Shown here: piece by piece, positions 16,977 through 28,038 of the stretch
Layout of the letters: the number at the start of each line of letters is the position of its first letter
Position numbering within the stretch: position 1 is the stretch's first letter
Assembly (NCBI GenBank): GCA_963989245.1
Contig: OZ022345.1
Location: 30,815,827-30,879,826, forward strand
Reading direction: 5' to 3'
Source of the DNA: Nansenia antarctica
Taxonomy: Eukaryota > Chordata > Actinopteri > Argentiniformes > Microstomatidae
Length of the DNA stretch: 64,000 bases
Notes under the pieces: model-generated
The model's database searches: none
Told to the model about the DNA's origin: nothing
What the model saw: only the letters and a program-made list of their open reading frames with translations
Program-made: the position numbers and the translations under genes

Positions 16977-19190
16977 CAGAATGAATCTCATCCCCACTGT
17001 TGAGGATGCATGGTCCCTTTTCAAAAGCACTTTTCCCATCATTTTGAATAGACATGCCCCCTTTAAAAAAATTCAGAACCAAGAATCGCTACAGCCCCTG
17101 TTTTTGCACCGAACTGTCTGAGCTGATCCGGCAAAAACACCTGCTATGGCGTAAAGCAAAGGCCTCCAAAAACACCTCTGACTGGCAATCCTCCAGGGAG
17201 CTAAGGAACAAATGCACCCAGTCGATCAGGAAAACAAAAGCTGATTTTTACAAACATCAATTCTCGACATGCGGATCCGACCCCAAACAGTTTTGGAAGA
17301 CTGTCAAAACCATGGAAAATAAAAACACATCCTCTCAACTACCCACAGCAATCAAATCTGAGGACATTGTCATCTCAGATAAAGCCTCCATGGTGGACTG
17401 TTTTAACAAGCACTTTGTTAGGGCTGGTCATGCTTTTGCAACTGCTACACCCACTCCCACTCCCACTGTCAACCATGCTGCCTCAACCCCTAGCACTGGT
17501 CCCCCCCCAAGCACTCCGTGCGTCTCCTTCCAGCCAGTAGAGGAGAGTGAGGTGCTTAGGGAGTTGCTTAAACTGGACCCTTATAAATCAGCGGGGCTGG
17601 ATGATCTGGACCCTTTGTATCTGAAATTAGCAGCTCACATTGTCTCAGCCCCCATCACCTGTCTGTTCAACCTCTCCCTGCAAACCTCAGAATTCCCCAT
17701 GGACTGGAAATCTGCTGCTGTCATCCCACTCTTCAAGGGAGGTGACAAGTTAGATCTAAACTGTTATAGGCCCATATCCATCCTACCCTGCCTCTCCAAA
17801 GTCTTAGAGAAACTGGTCAACAATCAGCTCACCCACCATTTGGAGTCCTACAGTATTTTCAGCACTACGCAATCCGGCTTTAGATCTGGCTACGGTTGTG
17901 CCTCTGCAACACTTAAAGTGCTAAACCACATCATATGCGCCATTGACTCCAAGCACTACTGTGTAGCTGTATTTATTGACCTGGCAAAGGCCTTTGACTC
18001 CGTGGACCACTGCATCCTACTTGACAGACTCAAGGATGTTGGACTCGCAGACGAATGCCTGGCATGGTTTAGCAACTACTTCTCTGGTCGTGTGCAGTCT
18101 GTGAGAGCTGAAGGCCTGCTGTCTGACCCAATGTCCCTGTCCATGGGTGTCCCTCAGGGCTCCATTCTGGGTCCAACACTATTTAATATTTTTATAAATA
18201 ACATTGCTCACGCGACTGGCAACTCTTACATCCATCTGTACGCCGACGACACCATTCTTTACACGTCTGGCCCCTCTCTGAACACTGCCCTGACCGACCT
18301 CCAACATAGCTTTAATAGCATCCAATATGCCTTCTCCAACCTCCATCTTCTCCTAAACACCGGAAAAACTAAATGCATGATCTTCAATCGGACCCTACCC
18401 CAAGCCTCCTGTCCCCCAAAAATCACCTCACTGGATGGGTCAGCACTAGAATTTGTCAACACATACAAATATCTAGGTATCTGGCTCGATAGTTCACTCT
18501 CCTTCCAAACCCACATCAATAACCTACTCACCAAAGTCAGAACAAGAATTGGTTTCCTGTACCGCAATAAAGCTTCCTTCACCCACTCTGCAAAACACAC
18601 CTTGGTAAAAATGACCATCCTGCCAATTCTGGACAATGGAGATATAATTTACAGGATTGCCCCCAAAAACCTTCTCAATAAACTGGACGTCATCCATCAC
18701 ACTGCCATCCGCTTTGTCACTGGTGCCCCTTTCAACACACATCACTGCGACCTGTACTCCCAAGTCAACTGGCAATCACTCCACACCAGGCGACTGACCC
18801 ACTGGTATCAGTTCATCTATAAATCCATCATCGGCAAATCCCCCCCCTACCTCTGCTCACTACTGAACTTCTCATCCAGCACATGCAATCTCCGCTCCAG
18901 CAAATGTATCACTCTGGTCCCCCCCAAAGTCCGCACCTCCTTTGGCCGTCATTCTTTTCAGTTTGCTGCCCCCACTGACTGGAATGCGTTGCAGTTGACA
19001 CTAAAACTCACCACTCTAATCGCGTTACCCACCTTTAAACACTCACTTTTAGATGTTGTTTCGGATCAATGCATCTGCTTTTAAGATAACTTCCCCCTGG
19101 TCCCTGCTGTCTTTTACATACTGTGTTGTGATGTATAGATGTTTTTGATACTTGTTGTGTATTGCACTCATGTTTTATATTGTATATATA
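16977..19190 (+). mobile_element. Non-LTR retrotransposon (LINE A), copy 2, 5'-truncated
   Basis: Starts in satellite just upstream of the RT domain and ends in a short T-rich 3' region tailing into TATATATA. Same family as copy 1, but the reverse transcriptase is open and complete. Confidence 0.87.
17054..19084 (+). CDS. LINE A reverse transcriptase, 676 aa open frame (endonuclease lost)
   Basis: ATG at 17054 is probably internal: the frame just upstream (NRHAPFKK) is joined by a frameshift in an A7 run, so the native protein began earlier. Motifs: SAGLDDLDPLYL, CYRPISILPCLSKVLEKL, IDLAKAFDSVDH, GVPQGSILGPTLF, catalytic YADD at 396-399, GIWLDSSLSFQTHIN, then a C-terminal region ending SDQCICF. 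The RT type is L2/CR1/Jockey-like. The N-terminal endonuclease is missing through 5' truncation, so the copy cannot retrotranspose alone. Comparing it with 7712-10370 shows what copy 1 lost. Confidence 0.88.
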   Translation: MPPLKKFRTKNRYSPCFCTELSELIRQKHLLWRKAKASKNTSDWQSSRELRNKCTQSIRKTKADFYKHQFSTCGSDPKQFWKTVKTMENKNTSSQLPTAIKSEDIVISDKASMVDCFNKHFVRAGHAFATATPTPTPTVNHAASTPSTGPPPSTPCVSFQPVEESEVLRELLKLDPYKSAGLDDLDPLYLKLAAHIVSAPITCLFNLSLQTSEFPMDWKSAAVIPLFKGGDKLDLNCYRPISILPCLSKVLEKLVNNQLTHHLESYSIFSTTQSGFRSGYGCASATLKVLNHIICAIDSKHYCVAVFIDLAKAFDSVDHCILLDRLKDVGLADECLAWFSNYFSGRVQSVRAEGLLSDPMSLSMGVPQGSILGPTLFNIFINNIAHATGNSYIHLYADDTILYTSGPSLNTALTDLQHSFNSIQYAFSNLHLLLNTGKTKCMIFNRTLPQASCPPKITSLDGSALEFVNTYKYLGIWLDSSLSFQTHINNLLTKVRTRIGFLYRNKASFTHSAKHTLVKMTILPILDNGDIIYRIAPKNLLNKLDVIHHTAIRFVTGAPFNTHHCDLYSQVNWQSLHTRRLTHWYQFIYKSIIGKSPPYLCSLLNFSSSTCNLRSSKCITLVPPKVRTSFGRHSFQFAAPTDWNALQLTLKLTTLIALPTFKHSLLDVVSDQCICF

Positions 19191-19191
19191 G

Positions 19192-20068
19192 GGCTGTCCC
19201 TAACGACTATTTTTCTAACGATTAATCTAGCGATAATTTTTTCGGTTAGTCGATTACTCTAATGACTAATATAACGATTAGTCTAACGATTATTATTTTT
19301 ACGGTTCGATTAATGCATCACTTAATTTTCCCCAAATAAATGTCAAAAACTTATCTTATTAACATTTCAGTATTTTATTCAATTATTCTTGTACAAATAT
19401 ATAAATTAGGCTTCTGCACTGCAGGGCAATATTCCACAACAAAAAATATCCTCTCTTTCTTACAGTCCAACATAAAATATAATATTATAAAATATAAAAG
19501 TTAACTTCAAATAAAAGGAAAAGTGCAAGTAATGCAGTAGGCAAGTTCAAGTCATTTTCAGGAGGAATACCAAAATAAATACCAACATAAAATCCTCTAA
19601 TTAGTGCAATTCGAGTGAAATTCTAATCGGAATACCGTAACTATACCTCTCAGTAACAATAACGATCTCAGTAACAATATAACATTCTCCCCCTCTCTCT
19701 GCTCCCCCCTCCTCTCTCCCCCCGCCTGCCTCCTGGTTATTATTATTATTATAGGTCAGTGTTTCTCAAAGTGTGGGGCGGGCGCGTCGCGAGAGACAGT
19801 TAGGAGGTCAACAAGTTACAGTATCTTAGCTGTTCATAATGATGGCATGTCTAACAGGGACACTGACAGGGAAAAGAAAAACGACAGAAAATCACAATAC
19901 TTGAGAGTAGGGATGCACCGAATGATCAGCCAGGTTCAGAGGGATAAGCCTTAACCACGCCATTGATGTACGACTGTGTCGGAGATCTCCGGTCGATAAA
20001 AGCTTGCATTATTATACTACTATCTAGTATACTAGTATACATACTATCGCATGTGCGGAGTCCATACT
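19192..20068. mobile_element. Left part of a putative hAT-like element interrupted by a Polinton
   Basis: Begins AGGGCTGTCCCTAACGACTA after satellite/LINE tail. The opposite end at 28457 reads ...CGTCCCAGCCCT, so short ends AGGGCTG/CAGCCCT are inverted. TAACGATTA-type motifs repeat in the first 130 bp. No coding frame is seen. No clear 8-bp duplication was found, so the class is tentative. Confidence 0.45.
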
Positions 20069-23000
20069 AGTAGTTAGTATGGTGCTCTTTTCTTTGATCT
20101 CGATTTCCTTTGATCTTTTTTATGGGGGGGTCATAAATCATAAGGTCTTTTACAGAAGGGGGGGTTTATTTGCCCCCCTTTGAGGGTTTATTTCCCCCCG
20201 CCATTTGTTCAGAACACACCCCCAAACGGAGGGGTGGTCCAAAACGAAGCAAGGGGTTGCCCCAAATGACTAGCAAGGGGGGTGAAATGTGTTTAAATAG
20301 CCTAGCTGTGTCTATCAGTTAAATTGTCACTACTTAATGTGTTTAAATAACGAATATTGTTGTTAGAAAGAGACTTTCTAAACTTAAAAAACCATGGCTG
20401 AAATTAGAGGAAAATGTGACGAGTGGGAGCGAACTCTCTCTCCGGACGATACACACCACGTCGTCGGACATTCGCATATAATACTCACATTATCATGTCC
20501 TTTCAGGCTTTCATGTGGACAGTGGATGTCATACTGCCTCCCCCCCAAAAAAAAACTGCTCCTAAACAAACAAAACGTGTACATCTATGTATATCTATAC
20601 CAAGCCTATGAATATGGTCTAATTGATCTTTTGTACGCACACTCTTAAGAGAGTGAACGGGGTTTCGTATCCGCAGTCAGATATATCGCACTTACGGGAT
20701 GCGCCGGCGTTCAGACAGCCTCTGCTGATAGACAGACACATCGAGTTGCTTTTCCTGCCTCTCTGTTACTCCCACCCCTCTCTCTGAAGCGTCATTCTGA
20801 CAGCAAGAGACAACAGGCTAGGGTAGACTACTGTTGGGTAATCTTGGCTGAGTAGGCTCTTTTGTTATACTGTACTGCTCCTCGTCCTAGAGTTTGCGTC
20901 GACATCGACTGCTCAAAATGGGGAACGTGTACAATCCTGTCAAACTTTGCCAAAAGGACATCCCCGCAAAAACACATCTAGAATGCCAGGTTTGATCAAC
21001 CTGAATGTGATACCTTCCAACCAGCTGCATCCCAAAATACACTCCTTTACTATTTCTTTCTGAAGGTGTTTGCCATTGTAAATTACAGATAGAAAAGTTC
21101 TGTGTAGAGACTGAATATTGCCAGCAGTTGTCTTTTAGCGGACCTCTTGGACACCCCTAAACACGGGCTTTGGAAGTCGTAGATTGATTCGTTATACCAA
21201 TAGTAGTGACTACTTTGCACGGGAAGGGGAGGGACGCAACAGCTCCCCATCCCTGGCATATTACTTTTTCAGCTATCGCCAACATTCACAATGTTATTAA
21301 CATGTTTATAGAAATAGACTGTCATTCAGACTACATAGAGGCAGTGTGTTTATCGCAACAATTGTAATAATTATAATTAGAAATTCTGTTGAAACACTCT
21401 TGGCTACAAGAGAACCACAATGAATGTCAACTTTATTCTTCTTTGTTTTCTTTCAAAGTAATCGCGTTATTTCCAGATAATATACCTGACGCACGGCTTA
21501 CAAGATTTGTAGATGTTGCTTGGTAGAAGAGACGCGCCGGCCCACCCACCCATCCGATTTCTTAGGAGATTGTTTCATCATCGCGGCTTTTTTGAGAACG
21601 CACTAACGGTACCCAAATGCTTGGACGCACTGCCGAGTCCTGGCGAACGGGTGAACTTATAATACCGGGCAGAAAATACCCTTGTTGGTGATCGGCCCCT
21701 GTGAGTAGGCTACTCGGAATTCACTATTCTAGCCTATTTGTTCGGTTGGATATCAACACGGATCCGTGGACTTCGGTCTTTCTGTTAGACTTTTGTCAAG
21801 TCAAAAGGTAAACAGAACTGTATCATTTTACGCACGAAAATAAATCCTTAGCCTACCTCACTCAATGAGCGACATCTGAGACACCTGGGACACCTGGGAC
21901 ACCTGAGTCACCTGAGACACTGAGACACCAGGTGTCCCAGGTGTCCCAGGTGTCTCAGGAGACACTTTTCAGGAACCCGCTGCCTAATACCATCAATCTA
22001 ATAATTTATGCGGTATATGATAGTATGATTGAAGTGTCCCATATATTTATTTATTTTATTAGATGTGCTTTGGTCGACATGACGTGACGTGCAATATTGG
22101 TGTGAAGTGTTTGTGAAGTGTGCCCATATATTTTTATTTTTATTAGATGTGCTTTGGTCGACATGACGTGACGTGCAATATTGGTGTGAAGTGTTTGTGA
22201 AGTGTGCCCATATTCTGTGTATAACACAATATTTACAGTGATATCTTTATCCTACCTATGCTTGTGTACTGTAAAATAAATTCTGATTCTGATTGAATAC
22301 TTTTTTGTATAATTAAGACTAACTATAACAGTTACAACAACCATAAATAATAATAAGCTGGGTAATTAGCTTAGGTAATACCTTGCTAGGTAATAATGTT
22401 ATAGCTGTATAACTATAGCTGTCTGAACCAGTGACCACTATTGACAGCTGATAGCTGTCAAGCTAGAGGGGGAGTGGTTGGCGGTGGGGTTGACCAGCCC
22501 ATTGTTACCGCCCATTACCTGCCTGTGTGAAGGTGTGAAAAAGTCCAAAATCTTTGAAGGCCGTTTCCTCAGGATTTAGTTTTCAGGGTTAACAAGTTTC
22601 AAATACTCATGTTGTCTTACATTTTTTCACGATGTCTATGTATGACACATCATTTGAAAGCTTACAATCTGTAGTTTAAGCATATGTAAAAAACAGAAAA
22701 ATGACTTTGCCCCCTCCTTGGTCATTCCACCAGATCGCGTCACATTATGGTTATCGAACTTTAAAGGGTGTTACATGCATGAAAGCTAAAGGTATTACCC
22801 TGAACTCTGAGAATTCTAAAGTTGTTCAACTAGACACTCTGGTGGAGCTCGTTGATCGTTTCGTAGCCGACAGGAACAGCACAAGTCATGTGTTGGCCCG
22901 CACTGAAAATATTGTACGTGTTAAGAAATCTCTCACATTGAAGAACACAACCGTTGTCAAGAGGTTTAGAATAGTCTACAACAAAAGGGTTTTAATGCAA

Positions 23001-23136
23001 GACTACACAACCTTATTTTGTCAATAGTGATTTTGATTTTAGACTACAGCATCCGTTCAGCTTGCTGTTGTCGGGCCCTTCTAACTCGGGTAAAACCTAT
23101 TTTGTTAAGGAGCTGTTAGCTAATGCAGAGTTTTTA
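20069..23136. repeat. Left 3.1-kb arm of the Polinton palindrome
   Basis: Inverted copy of 24941-28032. Holds no convincing full gene in its outer 2.6 kb; a short open stretch from ATG 20394 (84 codons) changes frame between arms at an A/C homopolymer and is not supported. Contains a GACACCTGG-type mini-palindrome (21870-21965) and two tandem ~100-bp units (22055-22210). An AATAAATTCTGATTCTGATT tail near 22276 is typical of a retroposon end. Confidence 0.9.
22701..23027 (+). pseudogene. Left-arm copy of the 109-aa Polinton gene, 3' end altered
   Basis: Same protein as 25073-25402 on the other arm (one amino-acid difference, R for H, seen in the shared part). A 26-bp deletion relative to the right arm removes the last codons, the stop and the ATPase start codon. 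The frame therefore ends in TLFCQ and the adjoining ATPase 5' fragment (about 23028-23136) has no start. It is a by-product of the inverted duplication plus a deletion. Confidence 0.8.
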
Positions 23137-23223
23137 GGGTTAAGGGTTAAAAAGTTTTTAGGGTTTAAGGGTTAAAAATGTTAAAACAAAAATAAGTAAA
23201 TAAATGAAATTAAAATAACAAAT
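23137..23223. other. Snapback junction of the Polinton
   Basis: The left arm stops at GCAGAGTTTTTA (23136), where the right-arm copy continues into the ATPase. The following DNA has two near-identical ~24-bp units of AGTTTTTAGGGTTAAGGGTT type, then A-rich DNA leading into the end of the next gene. TTTTTA is a candidate microhomology at the breakpoint. Confidence 0.75.
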
Positions 23224-24051
23224 CTAGCTCCAATCATGCCACAACAAGCCTCTATGAGATTCTGGCCTTGATTTAGACTTGCGCCGAGATCGGCTGTCAG
23301 AGGCCGTTGTTCCTGAAGCCTCATACTCTAAGAATTTAGGGGCCAGAGCGAGACTGCTCCTAGAAGGGGTTTTAACAGCACCAATGGCAGCATCAACATT
23401 AGTTTTAGAATGTTTAACATCACTAATCTCGTCTTTGACATGTCTATTGGGTATTGTAGAAAGCGGTATGTTTAAAACTGAAAAACCCTGCACAAACTCA
23501 TCCCAACCGTGGGGTCTGACGCTTGTTTTAGGTGCTTGAATCATGGTCGCTAGTTTAACAATATCTAAAATGTGTGAACCGGTCACGACTGCCCCTTTCA
23601 ACACAAGTTCCCCAGATTCGTTCCACTCTAATACCCTTGATTTATACATCTTGGCCAAAATATGTTGGGCATTCTTCTTGCTCCTCAGGGGTAAATTATT
23701 TAAGACGTCTAAAGCTGTGTTATCTGTAGCAAAAGATGTAGACACCACTGGCTGTGGGGTCGCTTCATCCTCGAGTGGTGAGCTGTTTGGCACAATTAGT
23801 TTTAAAGTATTGACATCACTATCCCCCTGTCTGACCAATGTTAAATATCTCTGTAGTAACACAGCGTAATGCTGTGCTTTGTCATGTGGAGTTAAATCGT
23901 TTCTATTCAAAATGGTTCTCATCAAATCATCAATGTTATTTTCAGCACTCTGTCTGATAGTCGTTGGACCTTCAACACGTAATTTGTCCACATCTCTTTG
24001 CGGCACCAAATACATTTTCTCCATAATGACTAGTAGGTTGTTTGTACACAC
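23224..24051 (-). CDS. Polinton/adintovirus-type protein, up to 275 aa, function unassigned
   Basis: Open from 24051; the conserved-looking start is the internal Met opening MEKMYLVPQRDVDKL at 24024 (266 aa). Helical, charged N-terminal part with LNRNDLTPHDKAQHYAVLLQRY, then a domain with LPLRSKKNAQHILAKM and WNESGELVLKG, and a basic C-terminal tail with SRSRRKSKSRP. I recognise this as a protein that often accompanies the pX-like and ATPase genes in Polinton/adintovirus-like elements; its biochemical role is not known to me. It lies 15 bp downstream of the pX-like gene in the same orientation. Intact. Confidence 0.72.
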   Translation of the reverse strand: MCTNNLLVIMEKMYLVPQRDVDKLRVEGPTTIRQSAENNIDDLMRTILNRNDLTPHDKAQHYAVLLQRYLTLVRQGDSDVNTLKLIVPNSSPLEDEATPQPVVSTSFATDNTALDVLNNLPLRSKKNAQHILAKMYKSRVLEWNESGELVLKGAVVTGSHILDIVKLATMIQAPKTSVRPHGWDEFVQGFSVLNIPLSTIPNRHVKDEISDVKHSKTNVDAAIGAVKTPSRSSLALAPKFLEYEASGTTASDSRSRRKSKSRPESHRGLLWHDWS

Positions 24052-24066
24052 TTGTAGTATGTCGCT

Positions 24067-24399
24067 TCAACCCTGTCTCGACAGCAAGCTAGTGATAAAT
24101 GGTACAGCTATGCTTAAAAGTGGTAATAAAAATCCTCCCTCTTGATTGATAACCCTCTTTTTTCTCGATATAGGAATCTTTTTGTCAGCTATGATTTTCA
24201 GATTAGACTTAACCTTTGACAGTCTTTTAAATTGTGTCTTTGATAGAGGAATAGTACCACACAGCACGTTCAATGCGACTTCACACAATGCCTGAATTAG
24301 ATCTTTTGAAGCATTCTTTAAAATAGCCCGTATTTCCCCCGGCTTAGATTTCATCAACAGCTGTAGCAGCAATAAATGACGTTCTAATCTAGCAGACAT
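24067..24399 (-). CDS. pX-like small protein (adenovirus core protein X-type), 110 aa
   Basis: A longer frame from 24609 overlaps the ATPase; the supported start is the Met at 24399 opening MSARLERHLLLLQLL, one base past the ATPase stop. The pattern is a leucine-rich helical N-terminus, LCEVALNVLCGTIPL, a basic stretch (SRKKR), and a hydrophobic C-terminus following the sequence QEGGFLLPLL. Known: proteins with a basic block and GGFLP-like hydrophobic end recur in Polintons and adintoviruses and have been compared to adenovirus pX. Tight packing between ATPase and the next gene suggests one viral-style transcription unit. Intact. Confidence 0.75.
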   Translation of the reverse strand: MSARLERHLLLLQLLMKSKPGEIRAILKNASKDLIQALCEVALNVLCGTIPLSKTQFKRLSKVKSNLKIIADKKIPISRKKRVINQEGGFLLPLLSIAVPFITSLLSRQG

Positions 24400-24400
24400 T

Positions 24401-25069
24401 TCAGCCACTCGTCTTCCTCTGTTTGTACACAACCTGATAAGTGGAGCATAACGCTGTTCTGAGACGATAGGCCTCTGGCGTTTTAGCTTTATAATCAACC
24501 AACAAATACCCATAAGGGGCTTCTGTAGCATCTTTAAATGACTCCATAAAATATTTAGTATTACCAGGATACATTTGTCTAGCCAATACAGAGATTTGAT
24601 TATTATCACGGGGGTTTTTAACTAAATAGTTTGTGTTCAAGCTATTTGTCCTACTGGTTTTACCCTGGAAAAACAAATTCTGTACTAGATATAAAACACT
24701 GAGATTTCTATGGTGAACATACTGGGTAAAAACCTTCTCAACTTCGAGGCTATTACTGGCGTCATTCATGACGTCGTCAATGATTAACAAATTATTCTTG
24801 GACACCGGCAGGATTTCATAATTGTCTAGTCTTTCGGGAATCCCCTCGACAAAATTGATATCCCTAATCTTTAACAAATCATCATATAACGGTTGCCAGC
24901 AAGCATATATGTATACAATATTTTCAATGTGATGCGAGAGTAAAAACTCTGCATTAGCTAACAGCTCCTTAACAAAATAGGTTTTACCCGAGTTAGAACG
25001 GCCCGACAACAGCAAGCTGAACGGATGCTGTAGTCTAAAATCAAAATCACTATTGACAAAATCGGACAT
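24401..25069 (-). CDS. Polinton packaging ATPase (A32/FtsK-HerA type), 222 aa
   Basis: From ATG 25069. Walker A GRSNSGKT at residues 23-30; Walker B LLIIDD at 94-99; VQN motif at 129-131; C-terminal part with YGYLLVDYKAKT. This is the layout of the DNA-packaging ATPase shared by Polintons, adintoviruses and poxvirus A32, which pumps genomes into capsids. It starts 3 bp after the preceding gene and ends next to the pX-like start. The first ~43 codons lie inside the inverted arm and are repeated at about 23028-23136. Intact. Confidence 0.88.
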   Translation of the reverse strand: MSDFVNSDFDFRLQHPFSLLLSGRSNSGKTYFVKELLANAEFLLSHHIENIVYIYACWQPLYDDLLKIRDINFVEGIPERLDNYEILPVSKNNLLIIDDVMNDASNSLEVEKVFTQYVHHRNLSVLYLVQNLFFQGKTSRTNSLNTNYLVKNPRDNNQISVLARQMYPGNTKYFMESFKDATEAPYGYLLVDYKAKTPEAYRLRTALCSTYQVVYKQRKTSG

Positions 25070-28032
25070 GATTCAAAAACCATACGGTAAGGTTGTGTAG
25101 TCTTGCATTAAAACCCTTTTGTTGTAGACTATTCTAAACCTCTTGACAACGGTTGTGTTCTTCAATGTGAGAGATTTCTTAACACGTACAATATTTTCAG
25201 TGCGGGCCAACACATGACTTGTGCTGTTCCTGTCGGCTACGAAATGATCAACGAGCTCCACCAGAGTGTCTAGTTGAACAACTTTAGAATTCTCAGAGTT
25301 CAGGGTAATACCTTTAGCTTTCATGCATGTAACACCCTTTAAAGTTCGATAACCATAATGTGACGCGATCTGGTGGAATGACCAAGGAGGGGGCAAAGTC
25401 ATTTTTCTGTTTTTTACATATGCTTAAACTACAGATTGTAAGCTTTCAAATGATGTGTCATACATAGACATCGGGAAAAAATGTAAGACAACATGAGTAT
25501 TTGAAACTTGTTAACCCTGAAAACTAAATCCTGAGGAAACGGCCTTCAAAGATTTTGGACTTTTTCACACCTTCACACAGGCAGGTAATGGGCGGTAACA
25601 ATGGGCTGGTCAACCCCACCGCCAACCACTCCCCCTCTAGCTTGACAGCTATCAGCTGTCAATAGTGGTCACTGGTTCAGACAGCTATAGTTATACAGCT
25701 ATAACATTATTACCTAGCAAGGTATTACCTAAGCTAATTACCCAGCTTATTATTATTTATGGTTGTTGTAACTGTTATAGTTAGTCTTAATTATACAAAA
25801 AAGTATTCAATCAGAATCAGAATTTATTTTACAGTACACAAGCATAGGTAGGATAAAGATATCACTGTAAATATTGTGTTATACACAGAATATGGGCACA
25901 CTTCACAAACACTTCACACCAATATTGCACGTCACGTCATGTCGACCAAAGCACATCTAATAAAAATAAAAATATATGGGCACACTTCACAAACACTTCA
26001 CACCAATATTGCACGTCACGTCATGTCGACCAAAGCACATCTAATAAAATATATATATATATGGGACACTTCAATCATACTATCATATACCGCATAAATT
26101 ATTAGGTTGATGGTATTAGGCAGCGGGTTCCTGAAAAGTGTCTCCTGAGACACCTGGGACACCTGGGACACCTGGTGTCTCAGTGTCTCAGTGTCTCAGG
26201 TGTCTCAGGTGTCCCAGGTGTCTCAGATGTCGCTCATTGAGTGAGGTAGGCTAAGGATTTATTTTCGTGCGTAAAATGATACAGTTCTGTTTACCTTTTG
26301 ACTTGACAAAAGTCTAACAGAAAGACCGAAGTCCACGGATCCGTGTTGATATCCAACCGAACAAATAGGCTAGAATAGTGAATTCCGAGTAGCCTACTCA
26401 CAGGGGCCGATCACCAACAAGGGTATTTTCTGCCCGGTATTATAAGTTCACCCGTTCGCCAGGACTCGGCAGTGCGTCCAAGCATTTGCGTGCCGTTAGT
26501 GCGTTCTCAAAAAAGCTGCGATGATGAAACAATCTCCTAAGAAATCGGATGGGTGGGTGGGCCGGCGCGTCTCTTCTACCAAGCAACATCTACAAATCTT
26601 GTAAGCCGTGCGTCAGGTATATTATCTGGAAATAACGCGATTACTTTGAAAGAAAACAAAGAAGAATAAAGTTGACATTCATTGTGGTTCTCTTGTAGCC
26701 AAGAGTGTTTCAACAGAATTTCTAATTATAATTATTACAATTGTTGCGATAAACACACTGCCTCTATGTAGTCTGAATGACAGTCTATTTCTATAAACAT
26801 GTTAATAACATTGTGAATGTTGGCGATAGCTGAAAAAGTAATATGCCAGGGATGGGGAGATGTTGCGTCCCTCCCCTTCCCGTGCAAAGTAGTCACTACT
26901 ATTGGTATAACGAATCAATCTACGACTTCCAAAGCCCGTGTTTAGGGGTGTCCAAGAGGTCCGCTAAAAGACAACTGCTGGCAATATTCAGTCTCTACAC
27001 AGAACTTTTCTATCTGTAATTTACAATGGCAAACACCTTCAGAAAGAAATAGTAAAGGAGTGTATTTTGGGATGCAGCTGGTTGGAAGGTATCACATTCA
27101 GGTTGATCAAACCTGGCATTCTAGATGTGTTTTTGCGGGGATGTCCTTTTGGCAAAGTTTGACATGATTGTACACGTTCCCCATTTTGAGCAGTCGATGT
27201 CGACGCAAACTCTAGGACGAGGAGCAGTACAGTATAACAAAAGAGCCTACTCAGCCAAGATTACCCAACAGTAGTCTACCCTAGCCTGTTGTCTCTTGCT
27301 GTAAGAATGACGCTTCAGAGAGAGGGGTGGGAGTAACAGAGAGGCAGGAAAAGCAACTCGATGTGTCTGTCTATCAGCAGAGGCTGTCTGAACGCCGGCG
27401 CATCCCGTAAGTGCGATATATCTGACTGCGGATACGAAACCCCGTTCACACTCTTAAGAGTGTGCGTACAAAAGATCAATTAGACCATATTCATAGGCTT
27501 GGTATAGATATACATAGATGTACACGTTTTGTTTGTTTAGGAGCATTTTTTTTTTTTTGGGAGGCAGTATGACATCCACTGTCCACATGAAAGCCCGAAA
27601 GGACATGATAATGTGAGTATTATATGCGAATGTCCGACGACGTGGTGTGTATCGTCCGGAGAGAGAGTTCGCTCCCACTCGTCACATTTTCCTCTAATTT
27701 CAGCCATGGTTTTTTAAGTTTAGAAAGTCTCTTTCTAACAACAATATTCGTTATTTAAACACATTAAGTAGTGACAATTTAACTGATAGACACAGCTAGG
27801 CTATTTAAACACATTTCACCCCCCTTGCTAGTCATTTGGGGCAACCCCTTGCTTCGTTTTGGACCACCCCTCCGTTTGGGGGTGTGTTCTGAACAAATGG
27901 CGGGGGGAAATAAACCCTCAAAGGGGGGCAAATAAACCCCCCCTTCTGTAAAAGACCTTATGATTTATGACCCCCCCATAAAAAAGATCTAAGGAAATCG
28001 AGATCAAAGAAAAGAGCACCATACTAACTACT
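24941..28032. repeat. Right 3.1-kb arm of the Polinton palindrome
   Basis: Inverted copy of 20069-23136, including the outer non-coding 2.6 kb, the 109-aa gene and the 5' end of the ATPase. This arm keeps the intact gene junction missing from the left arm. Confidence 0.9.
25073..25402 (-). CDS. Unrecognised 109-aa Polinton-associated protein
   Basis: ATG at 25402, stop 3 bp before the ATPase start, same strand: first gene of the compact cassette. It opens MTLPPPWSFHQIASHYGY and is rich in Val, Thr and Lys, with no cysteine pair, signal peptide or membrane segment that I can see. I do not recognise a family. Its conservation between arms and its position suggest a real viral-type gene. Confidence 0.6.
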   Translation of the reverse strand: MTLPPPWSFHQIASHYGYRTLKGVTCMKAKGITLNSENSKVVQLDTLVELVDHFVADRNSTSHVLARTENIVRVKKSLTLKNTTVVKRFRIVYNKRVLMQDYTTLPYGF

Positions 28033-28038
28033 CATACT

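Larger units (their letters stand above)
20069..28032. mobile_element. Polinton/Maverick-derived element with palindromic (snapback) structure
   Basis: Seen: the element starts AGTAGTTAGTATGG and ends with its reverse complement CCATACTAACTACT. It is flanked by the direct repeat CATACT (20063-20068 and 28033-28038). Arms 20069-23136 and 24941-28032 are about 3.1-kb inverted copies differing by few bases. The 1.8-kb centre carries viral-type genes on the minus strand: packaging ATPase, pX-like protein and a third structural-type protein. Known: Polintons have terminal inverted repeats with 5'-AG ends and 6-bp target duplications. Odd: the arms extend into the ATPase gene, so one genome end has been duplicated in inverted orientation. 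Polymerase, integrase, protease and capsid genes are absent, so it is non-autonomous. Confidence 0.88.

Noticed and set aside
20394..20648. 84-codon frame from ATG 20394 in the left Polinton arm
   Set aside because: The right-arm copy changes frame at a homopolymer, and no family resemblance was seen.
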